Shown: positions 1 through 5,894, counted from the stretch's first letter. The stretch is DNA of 7,226 bases from Thermococcus sp. (GCA_027001105.1 JALTMZ010000042.1:1-7226); one strand, 5' to 3'. Notes: generated by a model from the letters alone, not told the origin. Program-made: numbers and translations.

Positions 1-1
1 G

Positions 2-301
2 TCCGATTATGCATTTAAATACTCGATGAGAGAGCTAAAAAGATTATTCCCCAACACGCCTTTTCTTGAGGTTAAGATGCAGGAGTTGGAAGGAGACGAA
101 GTAAGAGTAAAGTCTTTGGAGGAATTCATCGATGTCTGTGATAAGCTGAGACTCTTAGTTGAGTACTCGGTTGATGATGAGAATGGAAGCGTTAGGTTTT
201 TAACAAAATATCAGGGCAGGACATTGGTTTACGAGATCGATATTAACGAGTTTTACAAAGCTGTTAGCAGGATTAGGGAGCTCAAGGAAAGTGTAGTGTA
301 G
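2..301 (+). CDS. Small hypothetical protein, 5' end outside the window
   Basis: The frame is open from the first full codon at base 2 to a TAG at 299-301, giving 99 visible residues. I do not recognise the family. It is a soluble, acidic, mixed alpha/beta-looking protein without Cys pairs, signal peptide or membrane segment. It begins with a Pro-containing stretch (RLFPNTPF), has a hydrophobic strand pair near VRFLTKYQGRTLVYEI, and ends in a charged helix (EFYKAVSRIRELKES). The first ATG, at 26-28, lacks a ribosome binding site and the frame stays open before it, so the true start is probably upstream of the window. An AT-rich TTTAAATA at 14-21 is too close to that ATG to be its TATA box. The gene converges on the glycosyltransferase and their last 20 bp overlap. 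Coding status rests on the long open frame and ordinary codon use; function is unknown. Confidence 0.6.
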   Translation, partial: SDYAFKYSMRELKRLFPNTPFLEVKMQELEGDEVRVKSLEEFIDVCDKLRLLVEYSVDDENGSVRFLTKYQGRTLVYEIDINEFYKAVSRIRELKESVV

Positions 302-1316
302 ATTCGTAAATTGCTTCAATTTGCCTTGCAATGGTTTTCCATGTATATTTTTCAGAGATCTTTTTCCCAAAATCTCCCATTTTACGCTGTTTTTTTGGAG
401 TCAGCATTCCTTGAAACTTTTTAATCAATTCTTCAAATTTTTCAAATGTAACCCCATTTTTGCCCTCTCGGATTAGCTCTGGAATACCTCCTACCTTTCT
501 CCCAATTACTGGAACTTCTGAGGTGTTTGCTTCAACTATTACCAGTCCAAAACCTTCTCGTTTGGAAGGCAAGATTAAGATTTTAGTTTTCGAAAGAATA
601 TTTTCTATATCCCTTCTATAGCCCAAAAATTTGACATTAGGAGGAGCTTTTTCTTCTAAAACTTTTTTAAGAGGGCCATCTCCGACAATTAAGAACTGCT
701 CATCTGGAAAAACTTCGGCAAGTTTAAGCACTGTTTCTGGACTTTTATAGTGCCTCAGTGCTCCAATAAAGGTTATGAACTTCCTCTTCTTCTTGTCGTA
801 TTGAAGTTTCCCGACTCCGTTTGGAACAACATAAACCTTTTTTGCACCAAGAGAGACCGCCTTTTTAGCTAAATAATGGCTAACAGCTATAACTCTATCT
901 GCTTCACTCAGGCTTTTTTTCACATAATATGTGCCTAAAGGCAGTCTGGACATGAAATCAAGATCACTGCCGTGTGCTGTAATAACTACTGGGACTTTAA
1001 CATGTTTCTTGGCTAATATTGCAGCATATGTGGTTGTCCCTATATAGTGGGCATGTATGATATCAAATCTGTATTTTTTGTGAAGCTCCTGAATTTTTTT
1101 AGAGGCTAAAAGCGTAAAGCTTATACCTCTTACTCCAAAAATATTGGGAGGTTTAACCTGATGGACAAATTCAGATTCAAATTTTCTGGGGATTATGGGG
1201 CCATATGTAAGAACGTGTACCTCGTGCCTCTTTCTAAGTTCCCTAACTAAATTATCAAGGTGTCTGGCAATTCCACCCATATGTGGAGGGTAATGCCCAA
1301 CCATGAGAATTCTCAT
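282..1316 (-). CDS. Glycosyltransferase family 4 (GT-B fold), 344 aa
   Basis: This is predicted to move a sugar from an activated (usually NDP-) sugar donor to a lipid, glycan or small acceptor in the cytoplasm or at the inner membrane face. The GT-B layout is clear: an N-terminal Rossmann half starting MRILMVGHYPP with the acceptor-side glycine loop GGIARH (14-19), DIIHAHY (85-91), AHGSD (about 114-118) and PNGVG (165-169). The C-terminal half carries FIGAL (183-187), IVGDGPL (210-216) and the hallmark E-x7-E donor-binding motif EGFGLVIVE (254-262), followed by VGGIPELI (275-282). Length is typical to slightly short for GT4, and there is no membrane segment. The ATG at 1314-1316 follows a GAGGAT site at a normal distance. 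The donor and acceptor cannot be read from sequence; the upstream secreted protein on the same strand suggests envelope glycan work, but this is weak. The 3' end overlaps the converging small gene by 20 bp. Confidence 0.93.
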   Translation of the reverse strand: MRILMVGHYPPHMGGIARHLDNLVRELRKRHEVHVLTYGPIIPRKFESEFVHQVKPPNIFGVRGISFTLLASKKIQELHKKYRFDIIHAHYIGTTTYAAILAKKHVKVPVVITAHGSDLDFMSRLPLGTYYVKKSLSEADRVIAVSHYLAKKAVSLGAKKVYVVPNGVGKLQYDKKKRKFITFIGALRHYKSPETVLKLAEVFPDEQFLIVGDGPLKKVLEEKAPPNVKFLGYRRDIENILSKTKILILPSKREGFGLVIVEANTSEVPVIGRKVGGIPELIREGKNGVTFEKFEELIKKFQGMLTPKKQRKMGDFGKKISEKYTWKTIARQIEAIYESTLHFP

Positions 1317-1350
1317 CTTTTCATCCTCTGTTCAGATAAAAGAACAAGAA

Positions 1351-1364
1351 ATTAAAAAGTTTTA
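1351..1364 (-). promoter_or_regulatory. Candidate promoter of the glycosyltransferase gene
   Basis: On the minus strand this reads TAAAACTTTTTAAT, an A-rich BRE-like stretch followed by a TATA-like box. The expected transcription start, about 25 bases downstream, would fall near 1330, just ahead of the GAGGAT ribosome binding site (1324-1329) and the ATG at 1316. The T-rich run could also help end transcription of the secreted-protein gene, whose stop is only 60 bp upstream of this start. Confidence 0.4.
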
Positions 1365-1376
1365 GTTAAATGTCAA

Positions 1377-2663
1377 TTATGGTCTTGGATTTTCAGCATG
1401 TCTCCCTCTTTCTTCCCTGTGATCTGGTGGTACTTGGGGAGGGTGTCTTTTTTCGTTGATAAACATTTCTCTAAGCTCTTCCTTTGCTTCTTTGATGAGT
1501 TTGAGGGCTTTTGAGTAGTTTTTGGATTTTATCGCTAATTTTATCTCTGCTAAAACTTCCTCCACGCTCTCGGTATTAATGCCGAGGATTTTTAATGCGT
1601 TGATTCTCGCCTCGAGCCTTAAAACCTCCCTATTAAGTGCATAGTTCAGAGACATCTGGGCAATTTTGTTCCACTCTTTAGCGGACATACTTATTACGAA
1701 GTCAGCATTTCTGTTTGCTGCAACTGCAAGAAGATATGCTTCCTGATAATTACCTAAACTGTAAAGTTTCCAGGCTTTTGTGATCTGTTCTTTTGCCATG
1801 TTGAGTCTCTTCTTCGCTTTAGGTATATCGAGACCATCAAGGAAGTTTTCTGCTACTTGCGTTTTGTTGTCCACAAGTTTCAGAGTTTCTAAGACACCCC
1901 GACCTATTGGGCCTGCATACTTGATAGTAAAATACGTTCCTCGTGTGTAATTACCAACAGTTACTTCATATCCTTTCTCCCTTAGAAAATTGGCAATTTC
2001 ATCTGTGTTAATATTGAATAGGGGTTTTGGAACTTTTTTGTGCTCCAGCTGAATCCATCTTGAAGTTACTATCACTTCAACCCATGGGCGTCTCTGCGAT
2101 GCTTCGAGTACCTCATCAAGAATTTGAAGGCTTAAATTCTCATACCCTTCTCCAGTAAATACCCAGATTGATTTATACTTAGCAGTATCAGGTAGTGTCT
2201 CATACCATTTCTGCATAAGCATGCTAAGGACATCCCTACCATGTACAATGTAGACTGTCTCTATTTGGGAAAATTCTTCGGGGAATTCTTCCTTAAGCTT
2301 TTGAACCACCACCAGATTGGTTTCATATCTGTTCTTTCCGTACCATCTCTCGAAGGGGATGTCCATCTCTTCAAGATCTTTTTCATAATCAATTGGAACT
2401 GCTGTGGGTCCTCCAATTATTATAACCTTATCGGGGGCGTATTTTAATACTTCAGCAGAATAGTTTGGGTTGTAGATTCCCCAAGGGACTTTAATAACTG
2501 CGTAAGCATTAATAATGTTTGCGACACTATCGGCTAAAGTTGAATCTGCCTCATTATCACTCACAAGTATCACTATGTTAACATCTGCAGCGTGTGATAT
2601 TGGGATTAGTGAAAGCATGAAGATCATGATTAAGGATGTTGTTAAGACTTTTTTTCTCATCAT
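1377..2663 (-). CDS. Secreted protein with cell-wall-binding-repeat-2-like domain and C-terminal helical repeats, 428 aa
   Basis: A Sec-type signal peptide is clear: MMRKK, a hydrophobic core (LTTSLIMIFMLSLIPI), then SHA before ADV, with likely cleavage after residue 25. The mature N-terminus resembles the CWB2 family (PF04122): a VNIVILVS strand, VIIIGGPTAVP (80-90) and RWYGKNRYET (106-115) match that family's ILGG and G-x-x-RYET signatures. A second, degenerate copy may follow (VYIVHGRDVLS to about 205). Residues about 255-405 are helical, with two related helix pairs (SLGNYQEAYLLAVAANR and SKNYSKALKLIKEAKEEL). The tail is rich in Pro, His, Arg and Glu, with no membrane anchor. In clostridia CWB2 domains attach S-layer proteins to wall polymers that archaea lack, so here the ligand is unknown. 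The frame also allows GTG at 2664-2666 and ATG at 2658-2660; ATG 2661-2663 sits best behind the AAGGTG site at 2671-2676. Confidence 0.85.
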   Translation of the reverse strand: MMRKKVLTTSLIMIFMLSLIPISHAADVNIVILVSDNEADSTLADSVANIINAYAVIKVPWGIYNPNYSAEVLKYAPDKVIIIGGPTAVPIDYEKDLEEMDIPFERWYGKNRYETNLVVVQKLKEEFPEEFSQIETVYIVHGRDVLSMLMQKWYETLPDTAKYKSIWVFTGEGYENLSLQILDEVLEASQRRPWVEVIVTSRWIQLEHKKVPKPLFNINTDEIANFLREKGYEVTVGNYTRGTYFTIKYAGPIGRGVLETLKLVDNKTQVAENFLDGLDIPKAKKRLNMAKEQITKAWKLYSLGNYQEAYLLAVAANRNADFVISMSAKEWNKIAQMSLNYALNREVLRLEARINALKILGINTESVEEVLAEIKLAIKSKNYSKALKLIKEAKEELREMFINEKRHPPQVPPDHREERGRHAENPRP

Positions 2664-2696
2664 CACTTTACACCTTCGTTAATTTGTACGGAGGTC

Positions 2697-2715
2697 TAAT
2701 ATTTAAGCTTTTTTC
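2697..2715 (-). promoter_or_regulatory. Candidate promoter of the secreted-protein gene
   Basis: The minus strand holds an A-rich BRE-like GAAAAAAG followed by CTTAAATATTA, a good archaeal TATA match. A start about 25 bases downstream would fall near 2677, immediately before the AAGGTG ribosome binding site (2671-2676), giving a short leader of about 15 bases. The rest of the 147-bp gap up to the amidotransferase stop holds three TAGCT copies and no open frame, hairpin or T-run convincing enough to annotate. Confidence 0.55.
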
Positions 2716-2810
2716 ATGAAATCGTAGCTTTAACTCTGAAATTGTTTACCAAAGTGTTAGCTGATAGCTCCGTATATCTGTAGATGTTAAAGAGAGTTTA
2801 GGATCGTTTA

Positions 2811-4253
2811 TCAGTGTTTAAATACTTCACTGAATACTTTGTGTACGAATTCTCTGGTCTTCATCCCCTTATTTTTTGCAATTTTTTGTAGTATTTTCTG
2901 CGAATTTGTTCCATATTGACAGGCTTTCTTTTCTCTGTATGCAACTTCTTTGGGCAGCCCCAGTTCAAATGCCACTTCTCTTAAAATTGCTTTCCTAATT
3001 CCGTTCTTTATTTTGAATTCAGTGGGGGTTCTCAACGCTGTTCTGACAACATTCAGATCCAGAAATGGAAACCTTCCTTCTACGCTATTAAGCATTGCTA
3101 TTTTGTCATCCCTTGCTAAGTTTTTTTCTCCAAGTTCAATTAGATCCTTTTCCATGAGCCCTGGATTTTCCAGATACTTAAAGTATCCTCCAAAGAGCTC
3201 ATCAGCCCCTTGTCCACTAAACAGGAGTTTGCAGTTGTCCTCTTTTGCGAGTTTTGTTGCAAAGTAGAGAGGAATCCCAATTGCTAAATTCATGGGGTTA
3301 GGTTCTTCAATAGCAAAGACCACCTTTGGAATAACTTCTTCAACGTCACTAATGTCAAAAACATATTCCTTCAGCCTCAATCCCAGCATATCACTCACTT
3401 TGCGTGCCCACTCTAAATCTTGACTCCCCTCCGCTCCTGTAGCGTAAAGTGTAACATTAGAATACTTTGATGAAAGCAAAGCTAAGAGCGAGCTGTCCAA
3501 TCCTCCAGAAAACAACACACCAGTCTTTTTTCCAACTCTCATTTTTACGGAGTACTCCAGACTTTTAATTATGGATTTCTTTGCTGTTTCATAAGAGAAG
3601 ATGGAGCCTTTAAGCTCAAAGATATCAAAGACCTTAAATCTCTCAACCTTCCCTTTTGAAATTTTAACAACTTCACCCGGATTCACTGGGATAGCCTTCT
3701 CATTGATACTCCACAAAACCTTTTTTTCAGAAGCAAAAAGGCCATTTTGTGAGTAGTACAGGGGTCTGATTCCAATCGGATCCCTGAAGAGATAAATTTC
3801 TCTTCCATTAGAAAAGGCAACAGCGTAATCACCATTCAGCATTTTCATGCTTTTCTTAACTGCATCCACATAAGACATTTTCCTTTCATTAATCAAAAAC
3901 TCTAAAAGTCTCAAAATAACCTCACTGTCAACGTTGCTTTCAAATGAAATTCCTTTGTTTTCCAGATATTCCCTGATTTGAACATGATTGTAAATCTCTC
4001 CATTGTGGACAAGAACAAACTCGTTGTAAAACGGTTGAGTAAATTCTTTTGACCCTGTCATGGCTAATCTGCACTGGAGAAGTGCTATATTACCGTTCGG
4101 GATTTCATAAACTTTGGAGAAATCCTGACTTTTTAAAACTCCCTCATCAGTCCATACCCCAAAAGAGTCCTCTCCCCTATGCTTGCCAGCTAAGATCATG
4201 CTGATGATCTTTCCCTTGAGGTTCTTCCCCACCCCTCCCGCTATTAGGCACAT
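2811..4253 (-). CDS. asnB: Glutamine-dependent asparagine synthetase family protein, 480 aa
   Basis: This belongs to the family that converts aspartate, ATP and glutamine to asparagine, AMP, pyrophosphate and glutamate in the cytoplasm. The class II (Ntn) glutaminase half starts MCLIAGG, so Cys2 becomes the N-terminal nucleophile, and has HRGEDSFG (25-32), CRLAMTG (61-67), HNGEIYN (83-89) and VDSE (108-111). The synthetase half has the pyrophosphate loop SGGLDSS (249-255), SGQGADELFGGY (346-357), SVEGRFPFLD (390-399) and KKACQYGT (442-449). At about 480 residues it is shorter than E. coli AsnB. The third residue of SGQGADE is Gln348 (CAA at 3210-3212), where canonical enzymes have a conserved Glu; the K-x-A-x-Q-[YF]-G ending recalls, from memory, eukaryotic ASNSD1. 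Family assignment is firm; the exact substrate is not. The frame extends to a GTG at 4260-4262, but that codon lies inside the ribosome binding site. The gene is probably transcribed alone. Confidence 0.92.
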   Translation of the reverse strand: MCLIAGGVGKNLKGKIISMILAGKHRGEDSFGVWTDEGVLKSQDFSKVYEIPNGNIALLQCRLAMTGSKEFTQPFYNEFVLVHNGEIYNHVQIREYLENKGISFESNVDSEVILRLLEFLINERKMSYVDAVKKSMKMLNGDYAVAFSNGREIYLFRDPIGIRPLYYSQNGLFASEKKVLWSINEKAIPVNPGEVVKISKGKVERFKVFDIFELKGSIFSYETAKKSIIKSLEYSVKMRVGKKTGVLFSGGLDSSLLALLSSKYSNVTLYATGAEGSQDLEWARKVSDMLGLRLKEYVFDISDVEEVIPKVVFAIEEPNPMNLAIGIPLYFATKLAKEDNCKLLFSGQGADELFGGYFKYLENPGLMEKDLIELGEKNLARDDKIAMLNSVEGRFPFLDLNVVRTALRTPTEFKIKNGIRKAILREVAFELGLPKEVAYREKKACQYGTNSQKILQKIAKNKGMKTREFVHKVFSEVFKH

Positions 4254-4257
4254 TTTC

Positions 4258-4265
4258 CTCACCTC
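4258..4265 (-). promoter_or_regulatory. Ribosome binding site fixing the amidotransferase start
   Basis: The minus strand reads GAGGTGAG, a near-ideal archaeal Shine-Dalgarno, with GGAAA between GGTGA and the ATG at 4251-4253. The upstream in-frame GTG (4260-4262) is part of this site and cannot be its start. Starting at the ATG places Cys at position 2, as the Ntn glutaminase mechanism requires. Confidence 0.8.
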
Positions 4266-4287
4266 TGGGATGGTAAGATATAGCCAA

Positions 4288-4316
4288 AAATAGAAAAGAC
4301 TTTTTCCTTTCTATTT
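4288..4316 (-). promoter_or_regulatory. 9-bp perfect inverted repeat at the presumed promoter of the asparagine-synthetase-like gene
   Basis: AAATAGAAA (4288-4296) and TTTCTATTT (4308-4316) are exact reverse complements separated by 11 bases, so the half-sites are 20 bp apart centre to centre, about two helical turns. The dyad centre, near 4302, is 49 bp before the ATG, about where a TATA/BRE pair should lie for a short leader; on the minus strand the interior reads GGAAAAAGTCTTTTC, only a weak promoter match. A dimeric repressor site over the promoter is the simplest reading. Low sequence complexity makes chance possible. Confidence 0.4.
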
Positions 4317-4330
4317 GCAAACGTTTTCAA
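4315..4330. promoter_or_regulatory. Near-perfect 16-bp palindrome upstream of the asparagine-synthetase-like gene
   Basis: TTGCAAACGTTTTCAA is symmetric at 14 of 16 positions around a central AAACGTTT. It abuts the 9-bp dyad and lies about 70 bp before the ATG, where an activator or a second operator could bind. Its core resembles bacterial PurR/LacI-type operators, but such regulators are not usual in Thermococcales, so the resemblance may be coincidence. Confidence 0.35.
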
Positions 4331-4340
4331 TAAATCAAGG

Positions 4341-4359
4341 CACGCTCTGAAAAAGCGTG
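4341..4359 (-). terminator. Small hairpin after the minD-GPN genes, possible terminator
   Basis: CACGCT (4341-4346) and AGCGTG (4354-4359) form a 6-bp GC-rich stem with a 7-base loop, standing out in AT-rich surroundings. In the minus-strand transcript it begins 24 bases after the GPN GTPase stop; the loop contains TTTTC and the sequence after it is CCTTGATTTATT, without a clean T-run. It could mark the mRNA 3' end or a processing site. Archaeal terminators depend mainly on T-tracts, so the terminator call is tentative. Confidence 0.35.
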
Positions 4360-4382
4360 TGGAACTCTGGAGCAAGATTGAA

Positions 4383-5126
4383 CTAAGTCAAATCCCCACA
4401 GGTGCAGTAGTGTTCATATGCAATAGTCTCCAGATCGTTAAATCCCTCTCCTGTTTTTGCCGATAGATAAAGGATTCGAACAGGTGAAGAGACATCTGGC
4501 AAAAATGTACACAATTTGTATGCCAACAGCCCCTGTGTTGAGGAATCAAGCTTTAAACGGGATGTTAGATACTCTATGTCCTCAAGATATTGCTTATGCC
4601 TATCCAAATTATCAACTAAATCCACTTTATTCAAAGCAGGAACTGTGGTTGAGCCAAGCCTTAAATCAATCATAAGGGCAAAAAAACGGACAAAACAATA
4701 ATCGTGGGGCTTTCTTAGAACCTCGGGACTAAATAGGTATACAACAAGGGGCGTTGGAAGATTCTCCATGAGCCTAACTCCAAATTCATGGAAAAGGAAT
4801 GTCTCAATTTGGCCAGGAGTATCAATGAGAACGTAATCTTTCCCCTGCTCAAGCTCCAGAATTTTAGTGATGTATCTTTCAATATGTGGCATTAATCTAT
4901 CGTAGCTTTCCACGATGGCTCCGTTGGGCCCATAACCTTCTTTCATTATCTCCTCGACAGTTATGGTTTTCCTGACGTCTATGTCTGGTTTGTAAGGCAG
5001 TTTTTTAACTCCTGTGTCCAAATTTACATAACCGACTGTGTATCCTCCTTTTTCTAAGTATTTTCCAAATGTATAGGTTATTGTCGTCTTGCCACTCCCT
5101 GCAGTTCCTACAAAGGCTAAAATCAT
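4383..5126 (-). CDS. GPN-loop GTPase, 247 aa
   Basis: This is a homodimeric SIMIBI-class GTPase of the GPN family. The visible motifs are all intact: P-loop GTAGSGKTT (7-15), NLDTG (35-39), the defining GPN loop in GYGPNGA (64-70), DTPGQIE (102-108), NKVD (166-169) and LSAKTGEG (221-228). From memory it closely matches Pyrococcus abyssi PAB0955, the structure that defined the family, including the NLDTGVK segment in place of the NLDPA of eukaryotic GPN proteins and the unusual CTCGDLT C-terminus. Eukaryotic relatives (GPN1-3) help assemble RNA polymerase II; the archaeal role is not settled. The start is the ATG at 5124-5126, seven bases after the GGTGA of a GGGTGAT site (5133-5139); an upstream in-frame TTG (5127-5129) is less well placed. 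The ATG overlaps the minD stop by one base, so the two are almost certainly cotranscribed and translationally coupled. Confidence 0.94.
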   Translation of the reverse strand: MILAFVGTAGSGKTTITYTFGKYLEKGGYTVGYVNLDTGVKKLPYKPDIDVRKTITVEEIMKEGYGPNGAIVESYDRLMPHIERYITKILELEQGKDYVLIDTPGQIETFLFHEFGVRLMENLPTPLVVYLFSPEVLRKPHDYCFVRFFALMIDLRLGSTTVPALNKVDLVDNLDRHKQYLEDIEYLTSRLKLDSSTQGLLAYKLCTFLPDVSSPVRILYLSAKTGEGFNDLETIAYEHYCTCGDLT

Positions 5127-5863
5127 CAATACATCACCCTTGCTTTGTAGCCTGCTATACGCGTAATCTTCTCTGCAAGCTCCATAAATGCTTTTGCCCC
5201 TTCTGATTTAGGTTTATATGCCACAACCGGAACTCCTTCCAGTGTGGCTTCCCTAATTGCCGGATCCTCTGGAATTACTGCTAAGAGCGGAATTTCCATA
5301 ACTTCTTCGGCTGCTTCTGGGGGTATATCATTTTCACTTCTCCCATATCTGTTTAATACAAATCCTAAAATAGCAAGTCCTGCCTTTTTAAGGACAATCC
5401 CGACTTTCATTGAATCAGTTATACATGAGATTTCTGGATTTGTTACAATTACAGCTTCCTCTCCACTGAGCATTGCACTCATGGCATCCATTTGAAGACC
5501 TGCTGGGCAGTCAATTAAAATAAAGTCAAACCTACTTTTCAGAGGTTTAATAATGCTTGGGAGGTTTCTTGGGTCTGCCTTTATTACGTGCTCCCAGTCA
5601 ACTGCCGCAGGTATAACATGGACATTTTCATACTCAGTAGTATATATTGCGTCATCTATCTTTGCCTCTCCAGCGAGTACATCATGGATTGTGATATTAA
5701 CGTTGTCCAAACCCATAATTAAACTCAAATTTGCCATCGTTAAATCTGCATCGATCGCACACACTTTATAACCATGCTTCCCAAGGGCAATTGCAAGGTT
5801 AGCAGTTGTGGTAGTTTTTCCTGTTCCTCCTTTACCGGAGGTTATTGAGATCAACCTTCCCAA
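5126..5863 (-). CDS. minD: MinD/ParA-family ATPase, 245 aa
   Basis: This is a deviant-Walker-A ATPase expected to dimerise on ATP and switch between bound and free states on a membrane or other surface. Motifs are GKGGTGKTT (10-18, signature Lys11 and P-loop Lys16), IDADLTMANLS (37-47), LIDCPAG (116-122), TNPE (141-144), VLNRYG (169-174) and PEDPAIREATLEG. It closely matches, from memory, the Pyrococcus furiosus MinD of known structure, which starts MGRIISIVSGKGG. The frame extends to an ATG at 5939-5941, but the 26 extra residues look non-coding and cover promoter boxes. The TTG at 5861-5863 gives MGRLISITSGKGG and follows an AAGGTGAG site, so it is preferred. Archaea lack MinC and MinE; haloarchaeal MinD-like proteins position surface motility and chemosensory machinery, so a role in division should not be assumed. 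The end (KAFMELAEKITRIAGYKARVMY, split here as KAFMELAEKI then TRIAGYKARVMY) could be amphipathic. It is cotranscribed with the GPN GTPase. Confidence 0.93.
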   Translation of the reverse strand: MGRLISITSGKGGTGKTTTTANLAIALGKHGYKVCAIDADLTMANLSLIMGLDNVNITIHDVLAGEAKIDDAIYTTEYENVHVIPAAVDWEHVIKADPRNLPSIIKPLKSRFDFILIDCPAGLQMDAMSAMLSGEEAVIVTNPEISCITDSMKVGIVLKKAGLAILGFVLNRYGRSENDIPPEAAEEVMEIPLLAVIPEDPAIREATLEGVPVVAYKPKSEGAKAFMELAEKITRIAGYKARVMY

Positions 5864-5867
5864 TTTT

Positions 5868-5875
5868 CTCACCTT
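5868..5875 (-). promoter_or_regulatory. Ribosome binding site fixing the minD TTG start
   Basis: The minus strand reads AAGGTGAG with GAAAA between GGTGA and the TTG at 5861-5863, the same five-base geometry as the asparagine-synthetase-like gene. The alternative GTG at 5870-5872 lies inside this site, and the ATG at 5939-5941 has no comparable site before it. Confidence 0.75.
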
Positions 5876-5894
5876 AATTTTTTGTGTTCCTAAA

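Noticed and set aside
14..21. TTTAAATA as a TATA box for the first ATG
   Set aside because: It ends five bases before the ATG, whereas archaeal TATA boxes sit about 25 bases before the transcription start.
2241..2447. 68-codon open frame on the plus strand
   Set aside because: It lies wholly opposite the secreted-protein gene, whose signal peptide and CWB2-like motifs establish the minus-strand frame as coding.
2655..2664. GTGATGA resembling a C-box of a C/D guide RNA
   Set aside because: It is the GTG-ATG-ATG start region of the secreted-protein gene, and no matching D-box CTGA or second C'/D' pair follows at the right distance.
2687..2774. TACGGAG and its reverse complement CTCCGTA, 74 bases apart
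   Set aside because: A 7-bp match over this distance has little weight, does not extend, and has no supporting stem between.
2950..3267. 105-codon open frame on the plus strand
   Set aside because: It is antisense to the C-terminal synthetase half of the asparagine-synthetase-like gene and is Ser/Leu/Pro-rich, as expected of a shadow frame.
4457..4701. Two overlapping plus-strand frames (72 and 61 codons)
   Set aside because: Both lie antisense to the GPN GTPase and encode no recognisable motif.
5244..5771. Two plus-strand frames of 83 and 72 codons
   Set aside because: They are shadows opposite minD, with low-complexity Ser/Ile/Ala composition.
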